A DNA stretch of 64,000 nt from Megalonaias nervosa (GCA_016617855.1 JAECUM010009714.1:17792-81791), one strand, 5' to 3'; numbered from the stretch's first letter, positions 23,222 through 35,800 are shown. Numbers and translations are program-made. The notes: generated by a model not told the origin, from the letters alone.

Positions 23222-23430
23222 ATACGAAACAAAAACTGTCCACTCTCAGCGCTGATCACTTGTAAAGTGAGTGACTGCTGTCAGCTACCTCAGCACAGCA
23301 GACCCTTGTCTCTGATTGGCTGCTAGCCAACCCAACTCGTGTGTCTGCTGAACTGACCTTGAACTGACCCACAAAACGGGCTTGACTGGGAATCCATTCT
23401 TGTGTAAACATTATTTAATTACATTAAACA
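23222..23430 (-). repeat. A1 direct repeat (209 bp) of the DIRS-like element
   Basis: The partner of 16855-17063, in the same orientation and of equal length, differing at a handful of positions. It marks the 5' end of the element on the minus strand. Confidence 0.93.
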
Positions 23431-23998
23431 CCTGATGTATTGCCATCAAGCACTATTCCTTTTGTTTTGCATGACAGAATGTTCCTAATCCAAGATATGA
23501 TGTTATCCCCAAAAATGAAGTTTTAGTAGAAGCTGTTGGTGTGAGACCTTATCAAATGCATTGATGAAAATCTTAATGAATTGTACTGAAATGCTCAAAG
23601 AATTTAATCCTGTGGCTAGGTCTTGAATAGACAGGATGAACTGACTTTTTCTTGATTATTGTTAAGAGAAGTTAATGGTCATATGAGATGTTTTAGTTTT
23701 CAAGATGTATAATAATTGTGCTGTGAATTATAGGTTAAATAACAACAAATCAAAGTCAGTGAAATGGGACAGCAGTTGAATGGATTTCTTCAATCACCTT
23801 TCTCAATCCTTGCTGTCATATGGCAATGTTCAACAAGAGGTCCCTCTCCACCTTTATAAAATCTCAGCAAATATTAAATTCAGGCAGTTTAATCCAGTGA
23901 TAAGTCACCATCACTCTTCTCAATATTTACTAGGTAAGTCAGCTTGGCTGATAATACTGCATGAGAAATTATGCATACTGAGTAATAGAATGTAATAC
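23431..23998. other. Intron between DIRS-like element and host exon
   Basis: AT-rich with no recognised gene. The plus-strand open frame at 23780-23995 has no domain signature. Confidence 0.4.
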
Positions 23999-24099
23999 CT
24001 TGCAAGTCCTCCCATTTTCTTATCAGTATCAGCATTAATTACCATCTGTCTGAACTCACAGTAGATTTCCTGGTAGTTGGAATTGGCTGCTTGAGGAGT
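23999..24099 (-). CDS. Host gene exon: linker helix
   Basis: A 101-bp exon, phase 0 in and phase 2 out, with acceptor TCATTTCCAG and donor GTATTA. It encodes TPQAANSNYQEIYCEFRQMV and INADTDKKMGGLA, a polar helical link. Its last two bases join G of the next exon to make the Arg before CHLPNGKTIW. The next exon lies about 14 kb away, across the largest transposon-filled intron. Confidence 0.78.
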
Positions 24100-25053
24100 C
24101 TGGAAATGACAGAATGAAATTACAGACTTTAATTTACAATGAAGTAAAACATCAAAGTAACAATTCATTGACTGCAATGGCGAAAACTGCAGCCACTAGG
24201 GCAAAGGTCAACACATTTTATTTCTGTTTCTTGCAAATCAGGAATAGAAAGAGTGATGGCTGCCAAACTACTTTATGAAAATAATCTTGCTTGTAAAGAT
24301 GTCACTCCGTTTTAAATAATATCTGAACATGCCTGGACTGTAATGAAATATGAACTATTACATAATGTCAGTTGTCTATAGAGTTAAACCACAAGCACAT
24401 GAACCTCAAAGGATGCTTACATCAAGAATCTTGTGTTTGGATCAAAATGAAGAAATACAAAATAAACATCATTCCCACTAAATCCCAGTCCATGAATGGA
24501 CTTTCATTCTTACTAAATCCCAGTCCATGAATGGACTATTATTGTATTTGTATTAGTTACATAATAGCAGTAGTAAAGGACTAATTTTTTCTGCACAATA
24601 TGTCACAATGTCCAATGCTTTATTTGTCTGGATGTTATTTTATGCTCTACTATGAATGGATACTCTCTCTGGAGCTGGCAGAAGCTGCCTACTTTGTCAC
24701 AGACATTTTTGTCATATTATAAACAAAAAGTAATACTGATATGCAATCCTAAAACATACCCAAATTTTCCATATTGCAGAAATACTACATTAATTATTCA
24801 ATTTTGACTATAATAAATCCCAATTTTAGGATCCTATCATCCAAGAAACTAAGGTTTTTTCTGCAGATTTCTTCTAATACATTTTCAACTACAGGATCCT
24901 TATTTGTTACTCAAATTTGCAGAAACCAATATCAATAAAAAAAAAAAACCGAACATATTTTGATACAACTGAATGGAGATTAAACTATTTTGAATTTACA
25001 TGATTACACATTTTCCAACAAGAAAAATCATTTTTTAAGCAATAGCTATCTAC
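24100..25053. other. Host intron
   Basis: AT-rich, with one 35-bp direct duplication ('ttactaaatcccagtccatg' then 'aatggac') at about 24475-24540. Nothing else was recognised. Confidence 0.5.
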
Positions 25054-25230
25054 CTCTTCCAACCATTTGAAGAACTCCACCCCTTGCTCCTGCTTCATGC
25101 AGTTCAGTACCAGCTGTTTGTTGTACATGACAACTGTTGACATGCGGGACAAATATGGCGAAAACTTCTCCAAATAGTTTGTGCCAAAGTTATCTGGCAA
25201 TAGGACAGGTTCTGAACAGCCGTGCCAGCC
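25054..25230 (-). CDS. Host gene exon: Roco-like C-terminal core
   Basis: A 177-bp exon, phase 0 at both ends, with acceptor CCTAATGACAG and donor GTAGAT. It encodes GWHGCSEPVLLPDNFGTNYL, then EKFSPYLSRMSTVVMYNKQL and a short helix ending FFKWLEE. The order (WH, strand, a helix beginning near YLEKFSPYL, then a long hydrophobic helix) matches what I recall of the alpha/beta unit after COR in Roco proteins. No enzymatic motif is visible. Confidence 0.82.
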
Positions 25231-25420
25231 CTGTCATTAGGAATACATTAGAAGAAACAAAAAAAATGAAACTGATGGTGCTGGCAATATACTAAATGAT
25301 GGGTAATGTTTTGTTCATTTTTACTTATTTTGAAGATTCGATCTGGTGGAAGAAATAACAACCTAATGGTCAGTGCTATATTTTTTACTGTAATCAGGAT
25401 TCTCAAGTAATCACCATATA

Positions 25421-25620
25421 TACTTGCTTATATGATGAGTCCAACTGCAAACTGTACAGACCTAGATCTGCCATCGCATAATGCACCTGCAGATCTTGGT
25501 CTGTGCAGTTTGTCAGGAGTAATCAGTAAAGAACAAGAAAGACCCTGATCTGCAGACACATTACGCAATGGCAGATCAGGATCTTTGCTGTTTGCAGTTT
25601 GAATCAACTTTAAGCAAGTA
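25421..25620. mobile_element. ~200-bp inverted-repeat element (MITE family A, copy 1)
   Basis: The ends are imperfect inverted repeats of about 32 bp, starting TACTTGCTTA on both sides and ending in the AACTGCAAAC word. Inside are two opposed copies of a 'gatctgcca' / 'tggcagatc' motif. Related copies lie at 44497-44705 and 49086-49285. There is no coding capacity, so it is presumed to be a non-autonomous DNA transposon. Confidence 0.8.
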
Positions 25621-25867
25621 AATGGTATCTGTATTTTAAATCAGTAATAATTCAGCAATTTATTCTGTGTCTAAGTAATGTGGATATGTTCCATTTACTT
25701 TGTAAATACTGTGCAACTTCTCTAACCAGCCTACAATGGGATAGAACAATTTAGTTTCAAAAGAGATAAAATACATAGTCATAACAACAAAATTGATAAC
25801 AAAGAAAGGCAATTTACACAGAACTTACACAAGACAAATTTAAGCAATAAACAAAAAAATGACTTAC

Positions 25868-26034
25868 TTCTTCATCTTCACAAAGGATATGAACACAAAA
25901 TTTCTTGACTCGGACCCAAGACCTGAGCTGTGAGGACTTTCTAGAGATAAGAACCTGAGATGACATTCTATGAAGAAGTTTAGGTGGGTCAGATTTTTCA
26001 CTGGACTCTTCCTTTTCTTCAGTTTCATCAAACC
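25868..26034 (-). CDS. Host gene exon: acidic linker and Roco-like core strand
   Basis: A 167-bp exon, phase 1 in and 0 out, with acceptor TTTTTCCAG and perfect donor GTAAGT. It has an acidic Ser-rich linker, FDETEEKEESSEKSD, a short Ser/Arg stretch, then WVRVKKFCVHILCEDEE. The LCE motif runs into GWHGC in the next exon, giving an LCE-x-GWH pattern that I associate with the C-terminal region of MFHAS1/Roco-like proteins in invertebrates. The linker could carry phosphorylation sites; this is inference. Confidence 0.8.
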
Positions 26035-26260
26035 CTGGAAAAAATGAATTGAAAGAAATATTTCTTAGTGTTAATAAATGAAATTCTAAAGCAAGGAATT
26101 TAGAGACTTCAAGTATTTTCCAAAAGAAAGCCTATGATACTAGGTTATATCACAATTGATCTTGTATAAAAAATCCATACAACACTGAAAGGCAGAGACC
26201 CAGACTAGCTGAGGATGCATTAGCACCAAATGCTGATCTCTAATTTTGACAGTAGTGTTA
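26035..26260. other. Start of intron 26.0-30.0 kb
   Basis: Short AT-rich stretch with no recognised feature, before the 54-bp array. Confidence 0.4.
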
Positions 26261-26295
26261 AGGTCCATCACATTACAAAATCATCCAGGATCCCC

Positions 26296-26545
26296 AGATT
26301 GCTCAGATCAGTCAATATCATATGCACACACCCTGTCATCAAAGTCATGAAACGGTATATATTAGTCAATATCATATGCACATATCCTGTCATCAAAGTC
26401 ATGAAACGGTATATATTAGTCAGTATCATATGCACATAACCTGTTGTCTTAATCATGAAATGGTATACATTAGTCAATACTGTGTACACATACCCTGTCC
26501 TTATAGTTACACACCCTGTCATGATAGAGTCATGAAACAATATGA
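26296..26545. repeat. 54-bp minisatellite, about four copies
   Basis: The unit reads 'agtcaatatcatatgcacat' then 'atcctgtcatcaaagtcatg' then 'aaacggtatatatt'. A further diverged copy lies at 27778-27862. The repeats explain the overlapping open frames on both strands here. Confidence 0.92.
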
Positions 26546-28515
26546 AACAGTCATTATTATATGCTCATTTTTGTCTCCATTAAGTTTACATTGTCAGAAT
26601 CGTGCAATATTTTACGATATTGCACACTATATTGCACTCACGTGCACGACACATGTGCCCAATAGTTTATTAGGAACTACTTTGTAAACAAATCATGCAC
26701 ACTCATGTAGTACGCGCTTTACAGTTTGGTTGATTAAATTTGTTTCTGAAGGAACTAAAGCAGATGTTTCGTGGACTGCCACATACCAGCTGCTTTGCAA
26801 TATTCCATGTTAACTTTTCTGATACAATGTTTCGGATTTAGGCTAGTGACAGACACCAGACAGGTCATAAAATTGCTGGGTCCCTATAAATAACATGCAA
26901 GTGACAAGACATAAACGTGTCATGGCAAAAAATATACTTACAGTTTTACATCCTAAATTTCCTCAAAATGTACTTTATTAGTTCTGCAAGTCCGAATTAC
27001 ATGAGCCATGTTAAGGGTTCTAAAGCTTGATTACACATTTCAAAATTGTACTGTAATTTTGACTACATTCTAAATGCAATTACATCCTCCTTACTGCATT
27101 CAAAATGCATTACTGCATTATATTCCATGGCATCTTTTTTGATAATTACAATTGAAAGATTTTATCATTTTCCACATTATAATTCCAAACATTCAATGAC
27201 AGAACAGAAACACACTTGTAGATGTCAACACTCTGCTCCCTTGCTGCTGAAATCAGATGTACTTCTTGTAGAACTGACACAGATAAATCCAGTCATTCTC
27301 ACAAAATTTAGCAGAATCGACAAATATACCAAAATCTATTCATTCCAGACTAAATGGAAATTAAGTTGTTGCAATGCGCATTGATTCACAATATGGCTCT
27401 AAATTTAAATTTTAGGTAGATCAAAATGCCATTTTCTTTCAAAAGTGATGTCTAGCATGTGACTAAGTTCAAATGTATGTGGGCGGAGTTATGTGTGCAT
27501 TAATAATGTTGTTGTGTACTGATGAATCTGCGCTTGTGTATTTTTAGTTTGGAATACAGCATAAATTCAGTTACTTTGTTTCTTGTAGTGTATTTTTGTT
27601 TATATAATTAAGCCTTAGACAGAATAAGAAAATGAGCATATACTAATAATAAAAAGGTTACTGTATTTGTATTGGAAAATATGAACTCGTTTTGTTGGAT
27701 GGATATACTGCACTCCCAAGGTCTTGCAATATATCTATCCGAAAAACTCGTTCATATTTTCCCATACAAATGCAGTAATCTATAAATATTATATACACAT
27801 ATCCTGTCACAACAGTCATGAAACAGTATGTACTAGACAATATTGTATGCACATACCCTGTGCTGTGACTCCATGATCTAAAATTAATTTACAGAATGAA
27901 GTAAATCCAACAAATTTATTAATATCAACAAACAAATTTATTTCTCTAAGTTACAAAGTGAAAATTTAAGAGGAAATTGCAGTATTGTGAATTAGATCCC
28001 AAATAATCCTAAACTTTCTATCAATCAAAAGTCCAAAAGTATAGTATTCTGAATAACTTCTGATACTGAAAGTGCTGATGCACCAATAGTCTTGAATGAG
28101 CTGATGTGCTAAGTATTAATTTATCATAATGATATATATATATACTTAATGTCTTTGAATGAATTCACAATAATCTCAAATTGTTTGTTTTTGTCCAAAA
28201 TACCATTGAGCACTTTGTAACTCCAATGAATAATTTCAATAAAATGATTCCTCTCAAATTATATCTGAACACAACAGTAAATTATTCTATAGACTTTACT
28301 TAAAGGAGGAATGAAATAATTCTGTTGACAACAACCTTATATAAAAACCTAAGACACAATAAAATTACAAGGATGTGAGTCAGAAGTTTTCTTCCAGAAC
28401 TTTCTAAATTTCTATAATAAAAAAAATAGATCTTGAACTTGTACATCAGTAAACAACCTTTATATAACTTACAAAAATGACAGAAGGCAGGTATGCAACA
28501 AAACTCTATCATCAA
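26546..28515. other. Intronic sequence with a satellite fragment
   Basis: Contains the stray 54-bp unit at 27778-27862 and a short inverted pair ('tggaaaatatgaactcgtttt' near 27673 against 'aactcgttcatattttccc' near 27746). No gene was recognised. Confidence 0.45.
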
Positions 28516-29185
28516 TTATGGACAAAGGTCAAGCACACAATACAAATCAAATATGCATAACACCTGACATCAAAGAGACATGAGATGTCAAGTCCCAAAT
28601 AAGTTGTACGTACAAACAGTATATATCTTGTAGAGTACAGTACACTAATAAAATTTATATAGTCAAAGAGTAATATTGTATACATAGTCTTGCTATGTAT
28701 ATTTAATTTGAATCGTACGTTTGGTTTTGTCCATTACAATATCACCGTAGCTATCATGCATTACAGTGCAATATATCTCTATGTAATATTGATATCCATA
28801 TGTTCACAAAGACATAAATACATGTAATTATTGTTTAAATTTAAAGGAGGCTGTGTAGGGGTGGAGGTGGGACTTAAATTCCACAGAATTATTTTTTCAA
28901 AACAAGTATTGCGTCTCTGCTCCTCTGCAGTTCAGTTGAAAGTGACGCTACTTACAATTCACTTATCTGTGCGCAGTTGCAAGCCCTGACACTGATTGGC
29001 CAATGAAACCCATGTGACCCCTATGGGGCAATTCAGTTGGCCCTATTGGGCTCAGCTCATTATCATAACAGAGTAAGGTAAAAATGAGACCCAACCTCAT
29101 TACATCACCCATAAATGTACTTACGCAAGCATAAGTAGTTATATGTATAATTAATTTGTATTGTGTCATTGACCTTTGTCCATAA
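28516..29185. mobile_element. 670-bp element with ~45-bp terminal inverted repeats
   Basis: The left end, TTATGGACAAAGGTCAA followed by ACACAATACAAAT, matches the reverse complement of the right end (TTGACCTTTGTCCATAA) over about 45 bp with few mismatches. The interior has no transposase frame. It includes a less AT-rich patch with 'tgattggccaatgaaaccc', a CCAAT-type word. It is presumed to be a non-autonomous DNA transposon. A target-site duplication is not clear, perhaps TA or TAA. Confidence 0.82.
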
Positions 29186-29976
29186 CTGAGGGTAGGAGTT
29201 GGGCCTACCTTACTAACGGCTTGTTATTTTGTAAATAACATATTACACAGCTATTTTTCTCTAATATATTAAGATTATTACTATTTGTAAATATATATGT
29301 TTACTTAAGTTTGAATTCAGGACACTAGTATTACCCTCTGAAAAACATAGTCTACCTGCCATTTCCCATTTTGATGGAAAATTCTATTAAGATGACAGAG
29401 TATTTTCAGAAAATGATTACTGCAACATAGGAGAGATGGAAAGGTATATCAAGTTATTTACATCAGAATTTACTCATCCCATATTTTAACATCAGTCTTA
29501 GTGGATTTCAGTTGTGCTCAGTTCAGAGGATTTAATTCATATATTTTAAATTATCATTGGAATTACAAAGAGCTCATCAATTTAAAACTAAATCACTATT
29601 TTGGTATTATTGTTAATTTATTCAAGGACATTTTGGACGATATTGTTGTTATACATAAAACTGTTAGCACATCAGCACTATTCCAGACTAGATAGAACTT
29701 TTTGGACCATTTGGGATTTAATTCATGATGCTGTAAGTTCTTTTTAAATGTTTACTTTGTTTTCTAGGGAAATTAGTTATTTGTCGAATTTTACTAAACT
29801 TGTTGGTTTTCACTCTATTCTGTTATTTAGTTCAAGACCACAGAATTAAGGTAACAGTCTACAAGTAATTATAAGAGCAATTTCTCAAGTACAGTTGTAA
29901 TATTTATATAGTCTTATCATAATTTCTTAAATACTGTAGAATATTTATATAATCAGAGAGTAATTTAAGAACTCAC
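29186..29976. other. Intronic sequence, nothing recognised
   Basis: AT-rich, with no tandem array or inverted repeat noticed. Confidence 0.45.
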
Positions 29977-30094
29977 TTTCATGTTCTTCTAGGAAATCAA
30001 TGACAAAAAGTTGTGGATATGGTGCAATATCCTGACTTTCTGCATAAAGGGAAATCTGCCTCAATAACTTCCTTTGGGCCAGCTCGTACAATTC
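29977..30094 (-). CDS. Host gene exon: start of Roco-like C-terminal segment
   Basis: A 118-bp exon, phase 0 in and phase 1 out, with acceptor ATGTTCACAG and donor GTGAGT. It encodes ELYELAQRKLLRQISLYAES followed by APYPQLFVIDFLEEHE. The P-x-LF-hydrophobic strand resembles the segment that opens the region after COR in many invertebrate Roco-family proteins. That likeness is from memory and needs profile searching. The join to its neighbours in phase is firm. Confidence 0.78.
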
Positions 30095-30234
30095 CTGTGA
30101 ACATAAATGCATTTTTTTTCTTAATATAAAAATAATAACAGTAATGTTTCTTCCTATATATAATGCACAACAAACTGCAACAACATGGTCCCAAATCTGT
30201 ATTTATAAAATGCACTGGTAGATCTGGGCCAGGC

Positions 30235-30267
<33 letters not shown>
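30235..30267. repeat. AAT microsatellite
   Basis: An uninterrupted run of AAT trinucleotides. It produces Asn- and Leu-run open frames on the two strands. Confidence 0.95.
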
Positions 30268-32030
30268 TCATTTATAGAAGATATTGAATATTTCAATTTT
30301 TGGGTTGACACTGATAAAGTCTGCTATTTTCAACTGATCTCAACTGATACTGTGTGGACATAAACTTAACATTATCTTGGAGATATTGTGGCACCATTTC
30401 ATTCATGTACTTATGTACAGGGACTGCTATTTGAAGATCAATCCTTGGTTAAAATATGTGCCATTGATGTTCAGTAAATACGATATCAGATGAAAATGAC
30501 ATGGGTTGCCAATTTGGAGTCTATAAATTCTCTAACTGAGATGCTGCACATTCATCCAACAATGTAATGCAATAATCCATGATTAGAATAAAAAACTGTA
30601 ATATAAGTGGGTTTCTTTCGTGACATATTGAACATCACGACCTGCTAAGACTTTTGACTGAACAGCGAGTTGCATACTGCCAATAAAGACCTGCTGTGAT
30701 CCACGGGTATGAACAGAACTATTTTATTAATGTGTGATCAAACATGTAACATTGCAACTTTTGCAGAATGAGATTGTATGGTCTACTGGGTAGAATGTTG
30801 CCTTGAAATTGAGAAATATAATCCCCAGCTGTTCAAGAGCCTTCATCTATCTCTTTAAGCCAACAGGTAAGTTTATTTATTTGGCACAGTATGATGAGAG
30901 TGATATTGTCTGAAGCCTTACATTATCTTTTCTGAACTGAAGTACTGAGTCTGAGATGTGTTATGACCAATTTTACATTACTTTTGAAAGCTCATTTGTG
31001 TGGAAACTCAACCTCAGAGTCAGGCTCTGTGTTCTGTGATCTCCAGGCCAGACTCCATATGCAAAAAATCTCTTCAGCTTGAGCACCCACTTGAACTCAA
31101 ATATTTGTTCTCTAGTTAGCATAGAATTTGTGAAACATTAATGAAGCAGACTGTACATATTTGACAACATAATGCAGCAATGAAGTATTACCAAGCAATT
31201 TCATTCTCTCATAAACAACCAAGCCTAAATATTCACTAAAGTTCAAGAAATCTGCAAATACAGGTACAGGACCTAGACCTACATTGTTTGCTTGAAATCT
31301 TTAGTAACTAGAATAAACAATGAAGATCCTGGTTATGTCGGCACATAATGCAGCAGCAGATCTTGGCTTGACTGGCATTATAGATGAATAAAAGTACTAG
31401 AAGTACTGATTCCCTAAGTATCTTATTTCTTATGTTGAAGGGTCTTGTAACTTTCACTTTAAAACATCTGGTATGAAACCTAATAACTATTCTAAATTAT
31501 AAGTATGTTTTGCTTGGATTGATCATAAAGGAAATGCAGTCTTACTCATAAGGATAAAACATATTCCTATGTAACAGCAATTAAAATTAGAACATTAAAT
31601 CAAAAACTTTCAGAAATATTATGTCTTGCCACCAAAGTTTTTGGCTCCATAAACTGACATCAATTACTAATTTCTTATTGCAGTGCAATCTATCTTCAGC
31701 ATCTATGGACATGAAAAAAAAAAACTTAATTTTGGCACAGTAAGAAAGGTGGCTGTCAAGGAGAGTTAAATACAAGATAGCCAGGGCCAGCATGTAAGAA
31801 ACACAAATATAAGTACTGTTGAAACCTTTGATTAAAACATTTGCTGTTGACGATTATGATGATTACACTGGTGAAAGAGTAACTGCCAAGTCTTGCTTCT
31901 CACTAACATGGGCTTGACAATAAAGATGGCATGAAGGCTAAATATAAAAGGTGTTTGCTCAAGACAGCTCACCATTATGGGAGGTTCCAATGTATATATA
32001 TTAGTCATGTGCAATATAAAGCCATCATGT
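30268..32030. other. Intronic sequence with fragments of MITE family A
   Basis: A fragment at about 31320-31385 ('cacataatgcagcagcagat') resembles the interior of the 200-bp inverted-repeat family. No coding sequence was recognised. Confidence 0.4.
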
Positions 32031-32036
32031 TAAACC

Positions 32037-32371
32037 ACATAATCAAACAAGTTAAAAGCATCTTGTCTGAGTCACAAGAATACATAATGTCACAGCATCA
32101 AACAAGTCAAAGACATCCTGCCTGATCCATATGAATACATGGTGTCACAGATTATCAAACAAGTCAAAAATATCCTGCCTGATCCATATGAATACATACT
32201 GTCACAGAATCAAACAAGTCAAAGACATTCTGCCTGATCCATATGAATACGTAATGTCACAGAATCAAACAAGTCAAAGACACCCTGCCTGATCAATATG
32301 AATACATGATGTCACAGAATCAAACAAGTCAAAGACATCCTGTCTGATCCATATGAATACATGATGTCACA
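32037..32371. repeat. 55-bp minisatellite, about six copies
   Basis: The unit reads 'aatcaaacaagtcaaagaca' then 'tcctgcctgatccatatgaa' then 'tacatgatgtcacag'. The first copy is the most diverged. Confidence 0.93.
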
Positions 32372-32684
32372 GTCATAACACTATCTTTTATGCATTGGTC
32401 TAGGGAATAAAATAAATGGTTTTTGTCTAACTTGTTTTCAATACCAGATTAAATCTGTGCCCATTGTTATATAACATCTATTAAACTTGTTTAATAATTT
32501 TTATCTTTGCTCCAAAATCTCACAAAAGATAGATATTATATGAAAAACATGTTTAATAATTCTCACAAAATTGTCTCTCATATCTTTCATGCAGTTAGCA
32601 CAACTGATAAGTTCTACTTTTCAATAAAAATACCAGTTCATGTTGCTGGGTGTTATACGATATTATGCAATACTGATATCATAC

Positions 32685-32861
32685 CTGGAAAGAAAGATTT
32701 TTCTGTTCTTCATTGATCTTGTTTTTCTTTTCCTTGAGGCTGGCTTCCTGTTCCATGTGAGATGAGAGTTGTTCTTTCACCAGCTGAAGTAGCCGTTCAT
32801 GGGCTGTATCACTTTTCTCCTGGAAATTCACTATAGGGTAGTTCAGTGATAACACTCCAAT
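32685..32861 (-). CDS. Host gene exon: end of TIR2 and charged coiled-coil
   Basis: A 177-bp exon, phase 0 at both ends, with acceptor TTTCTTTCCCAG and donor GTATGA. It starts IGVLSLNYPIVNFQ, the last strand of TIR2 and the counterpart of LGILLTDE in TIR1. It continues with HERLLQLVKEQLSSHMEQEA and KEKKNKINEEQKNLSFQ, a highly charged heptad-like helix likely to form a coiled coil or signalling linker. The two TIR repeats share the same order, TIR core then helix, which supports an internal duplication. Confidence 0.85.
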
Positions 32862-35800
32862 CTGGGAAAGAAAAAGTACCTCTAAAGCTTACATAAACTA
32901 CACTAAAAATAAACTGTCCACATTGGAATGCTGTATTTATAGAACATGAATGAGTAAATAATCACACAAATCCAAACATTTTAATCAAGGGTAACAAGGA
33001 CACCAATGTAAACCTAATAATCTGAATACTAATGATTTAAACAATGACAACATGTTTAAATTTACAAACTGCAAACAGTACTGGGATGACTTCATGATTA
33101 TCACCAAAAGGGTTCTATCATGGAATGTTATCATCAGGAACCATTCAAGTAAACTCCTCAATTCTCTGTCAATACGAGGAGATCTCTGCAAGAGGGTTCT
33201 GCATAAAAACAGAATATTTTAAATTAGCATTGATGAAATTGGATAAGCCAACTTATTTCATGTTATATTTTGGGGTTTTTTAAAATCATAAGTTTTCTAT
33301 TCTTGTCAGCCAAAAGTAATCTTAAAACTTTACTACACACCAATTTGGAGGTTGAATTGCCTAATTTGCACAGAGTTTATCCATAAGTCAGTAAAAGAAA
33401 CTGTTCATTCTTTAAACAGCATCATTACATGATTTCCCTCAAGCCATTAAATTTACCTGTCTGAGAACAAACTATGGCTACTGAATCAACACTGTAAGGG
33501 TGCAAATTTCTATCGATCTATGAAAAACACATTATGTTGGACAGGTGAACGATTAATTAGATTTATGGGGACTGGCGCATGTTTAAATCACCATAACGCA
33601 CTGATTGGCAAATGTCACTATCATGGAAGCAGTGGTTCTTAATTAAGCCTTCATTTATTTAACTGGAAAAGATAGGGGTTAACTTCCGATCTGTATCGAA
33701 AACTGTCAATTCTGAAAGTTTCCAGGAACAGTATGTGGTAATCCAGATTGTCAAACAAACTGCATTGTTTTGAGCCTAGTTCAGGTGGGGAATATATTTA
33801 ATTCGGATTGGTTATACTGAATAAGGGGGGCGCATGATTCCACATGAAATCTCTCAGTTTATATGTGCTTATCGCAACACTCAGAACCAGTCGACACCAT
33901 TTTTTGCAAGAGAAAACAAAGGTAGAGGACTCCAGGTCGAATTTAGAAGAAATTCACTCGCAATTAGGATCCAAGGGACCGGATGTCTGGAAATCTATGA
34001 ACTCAATTCTAGCTGTAAAAGCTTGAAGACACAAGGTATTTTGCATCAGTCTCACATAATTTCTTGATATCCATATGATGATTTGTTGATTTATTTGCTT
34101 ATATTTGCATGAATTTATTTGGTTAGATTCATAGATCCATTCTCTTGATATGATTACACTTGTGTGATGATTTGTTTGATTTATTTGGTTATATTAGCAT
34201 GAATTTATCTGGTTAGATTCGTAGATCAATTTTCTTGATATGAATACAACTGTGCAAGCTCATCTATATGAATCCATACAATGATATTCTTTATATAAGT
34301 TTGATGAATCGTTTGAACATATAGTCTCGTTTGTTATAGGTAAATACGTGTCTAGAATTTCATACCTTACTTTAGTTGATATGAGTTACAAGAATCCGTG
34401 TAAATTCTCCAATTTAGATAATGTCACATATGATAAAGACTTGAGTGCATATTGACTGAAATTAACATTGTTAAACCATGTGAAATTAATGTTGTTAAAC
34501 CATGTAGTGAGGTTTCATATATGCTAGAGACTTGAATGTGTGTATTCGCTATAAATACCGTAGCTGAGCCATGAAAGGAATTTCATTCATTCATTTGTGT
34601 AATCAAGTTGGGACCGGAACTGATGTCTCAGGGTGTTGTTACTGTAAGCCAGTGTTGAAATAGCCATTAGGAAGTACATTAATCTTAGGAAACTAGGTTT
34701 GTTTATGGTCTGCCGTGTTTAGTTAGACCAGATGGCAGTTGGTATCTGTTTGAATTCCTATAGAACCTATCTGACATTAATGAGAGGAGAAAGTATGATC
34801 TCTTCCCAGTAGGGTACCTAACAGAATACTTAGGTTGTGTTTTGTTTACTTTTGGAAGGTGAGATAGCTCCATGGGAAGTATCCACATGACGTATCACGT
34901 ACTTACAAACCCAAAGTGACCACACAAAGTTGGAGGCCAAAAGAGGCAGGACACCTGAGAATTTGGGAAAAGGGAAAGTGGAAAGGACCCAGACTTATAG
35001 GCACAAGGAAGTCAAAGAACAGTTGCAGTGAATTTGGACTGAACCAGAACCATCAGGTTATGAATCTGTACAAGGCAGTGATTTCAAACTTTCACTCAAT
35101 TCGATGATAAATTAATTCTATCGCTTAACAGATTGGCTATTTGTATAAGCATATTTGTGTTTGAAATTCGTTGAATAATTTAAATCAAAAAGTGTATCTT
35201 TCTAATGTAATGCATTATCACAATTGTTTATGAATTTTATTGTTTATGAATTGTTGATTAAATTGTATGGGTTGTATATGTACGGGGGCTCATGTCATTC
35301 CGTTTTATATATCTGCTCAGATCTTTATCTATTCCATCTATAAGTTTCACACTTTATATCGATATTTACTCGTCCCGAGCAAATTACACCATCGGCGATC
35401 ACCCTCTAGATAACGATAACCAAAACCATACAACCCACCCCAACAAAGCTGGGGGAGATTGCAACAAACACATTTTAAGTGTGCCATTCTATCATATCTT
35501 TCTCTATGCAGTTTTGACTTGGTAATTCTCTTGTAAACAATGATATTATGAATAAACCATGCAAATGCATTTAGAAAGCAATCCAACAACACAAGTTTTA
35601 CAATACAATCATCAATACTGTTAAATACTAGAGCATATATGTGCATAAATTGATAAGCTGCAAGTCATGTAAATAATAAGCTTAAAATAAAAAAAAATAA
35701 AAGAAACATTTCACATAAAACTTAAAAAAATATTTTGGAAATGCATTTGAGTAGTTTAATGTGTAGGACATGATTTAAATAGGAATGTGTTATCGAACAC

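Larger units (their letters stand above)
16746..23430 (-). mobile_element. DIRS/Ngaro-like tyrosine-recombinase retroelement, degenerate
   Basis: On the minus strand the order is: A1 repeat, gag-like frames, reverse transcriptase, RNase H, tyrosine recombinase, B1 array, A2 repeat (with B2 at 16430-16665 just beyond). Reverse transcriptase together with a tyrosine recombinase, rather than a DDE integrase, is diagnostic of the DIRS order. Frames are interrupted by stops and frameshifts in gag, reverse transcriptase and recombinase, so this copy is unlikely to be autonomous. The outer limits are set by the A repeats and are uncertain on the left. Confidence 0.82.

Noticed and set aside
16746..23430. 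Ordinary LTR retrotransposon reading of the A1/A2 pair
   Set aside because: The element has a tyrosine recombinase instead of a DDE integrase, and the A repeats are only 209 bp without TG...CA ends.
35270..35310. Second retroelement primer-binding site ('gggggctcatgtcattccg')
   Set aside because: No LTR pair, polypurine tract or pol motifs found around it.
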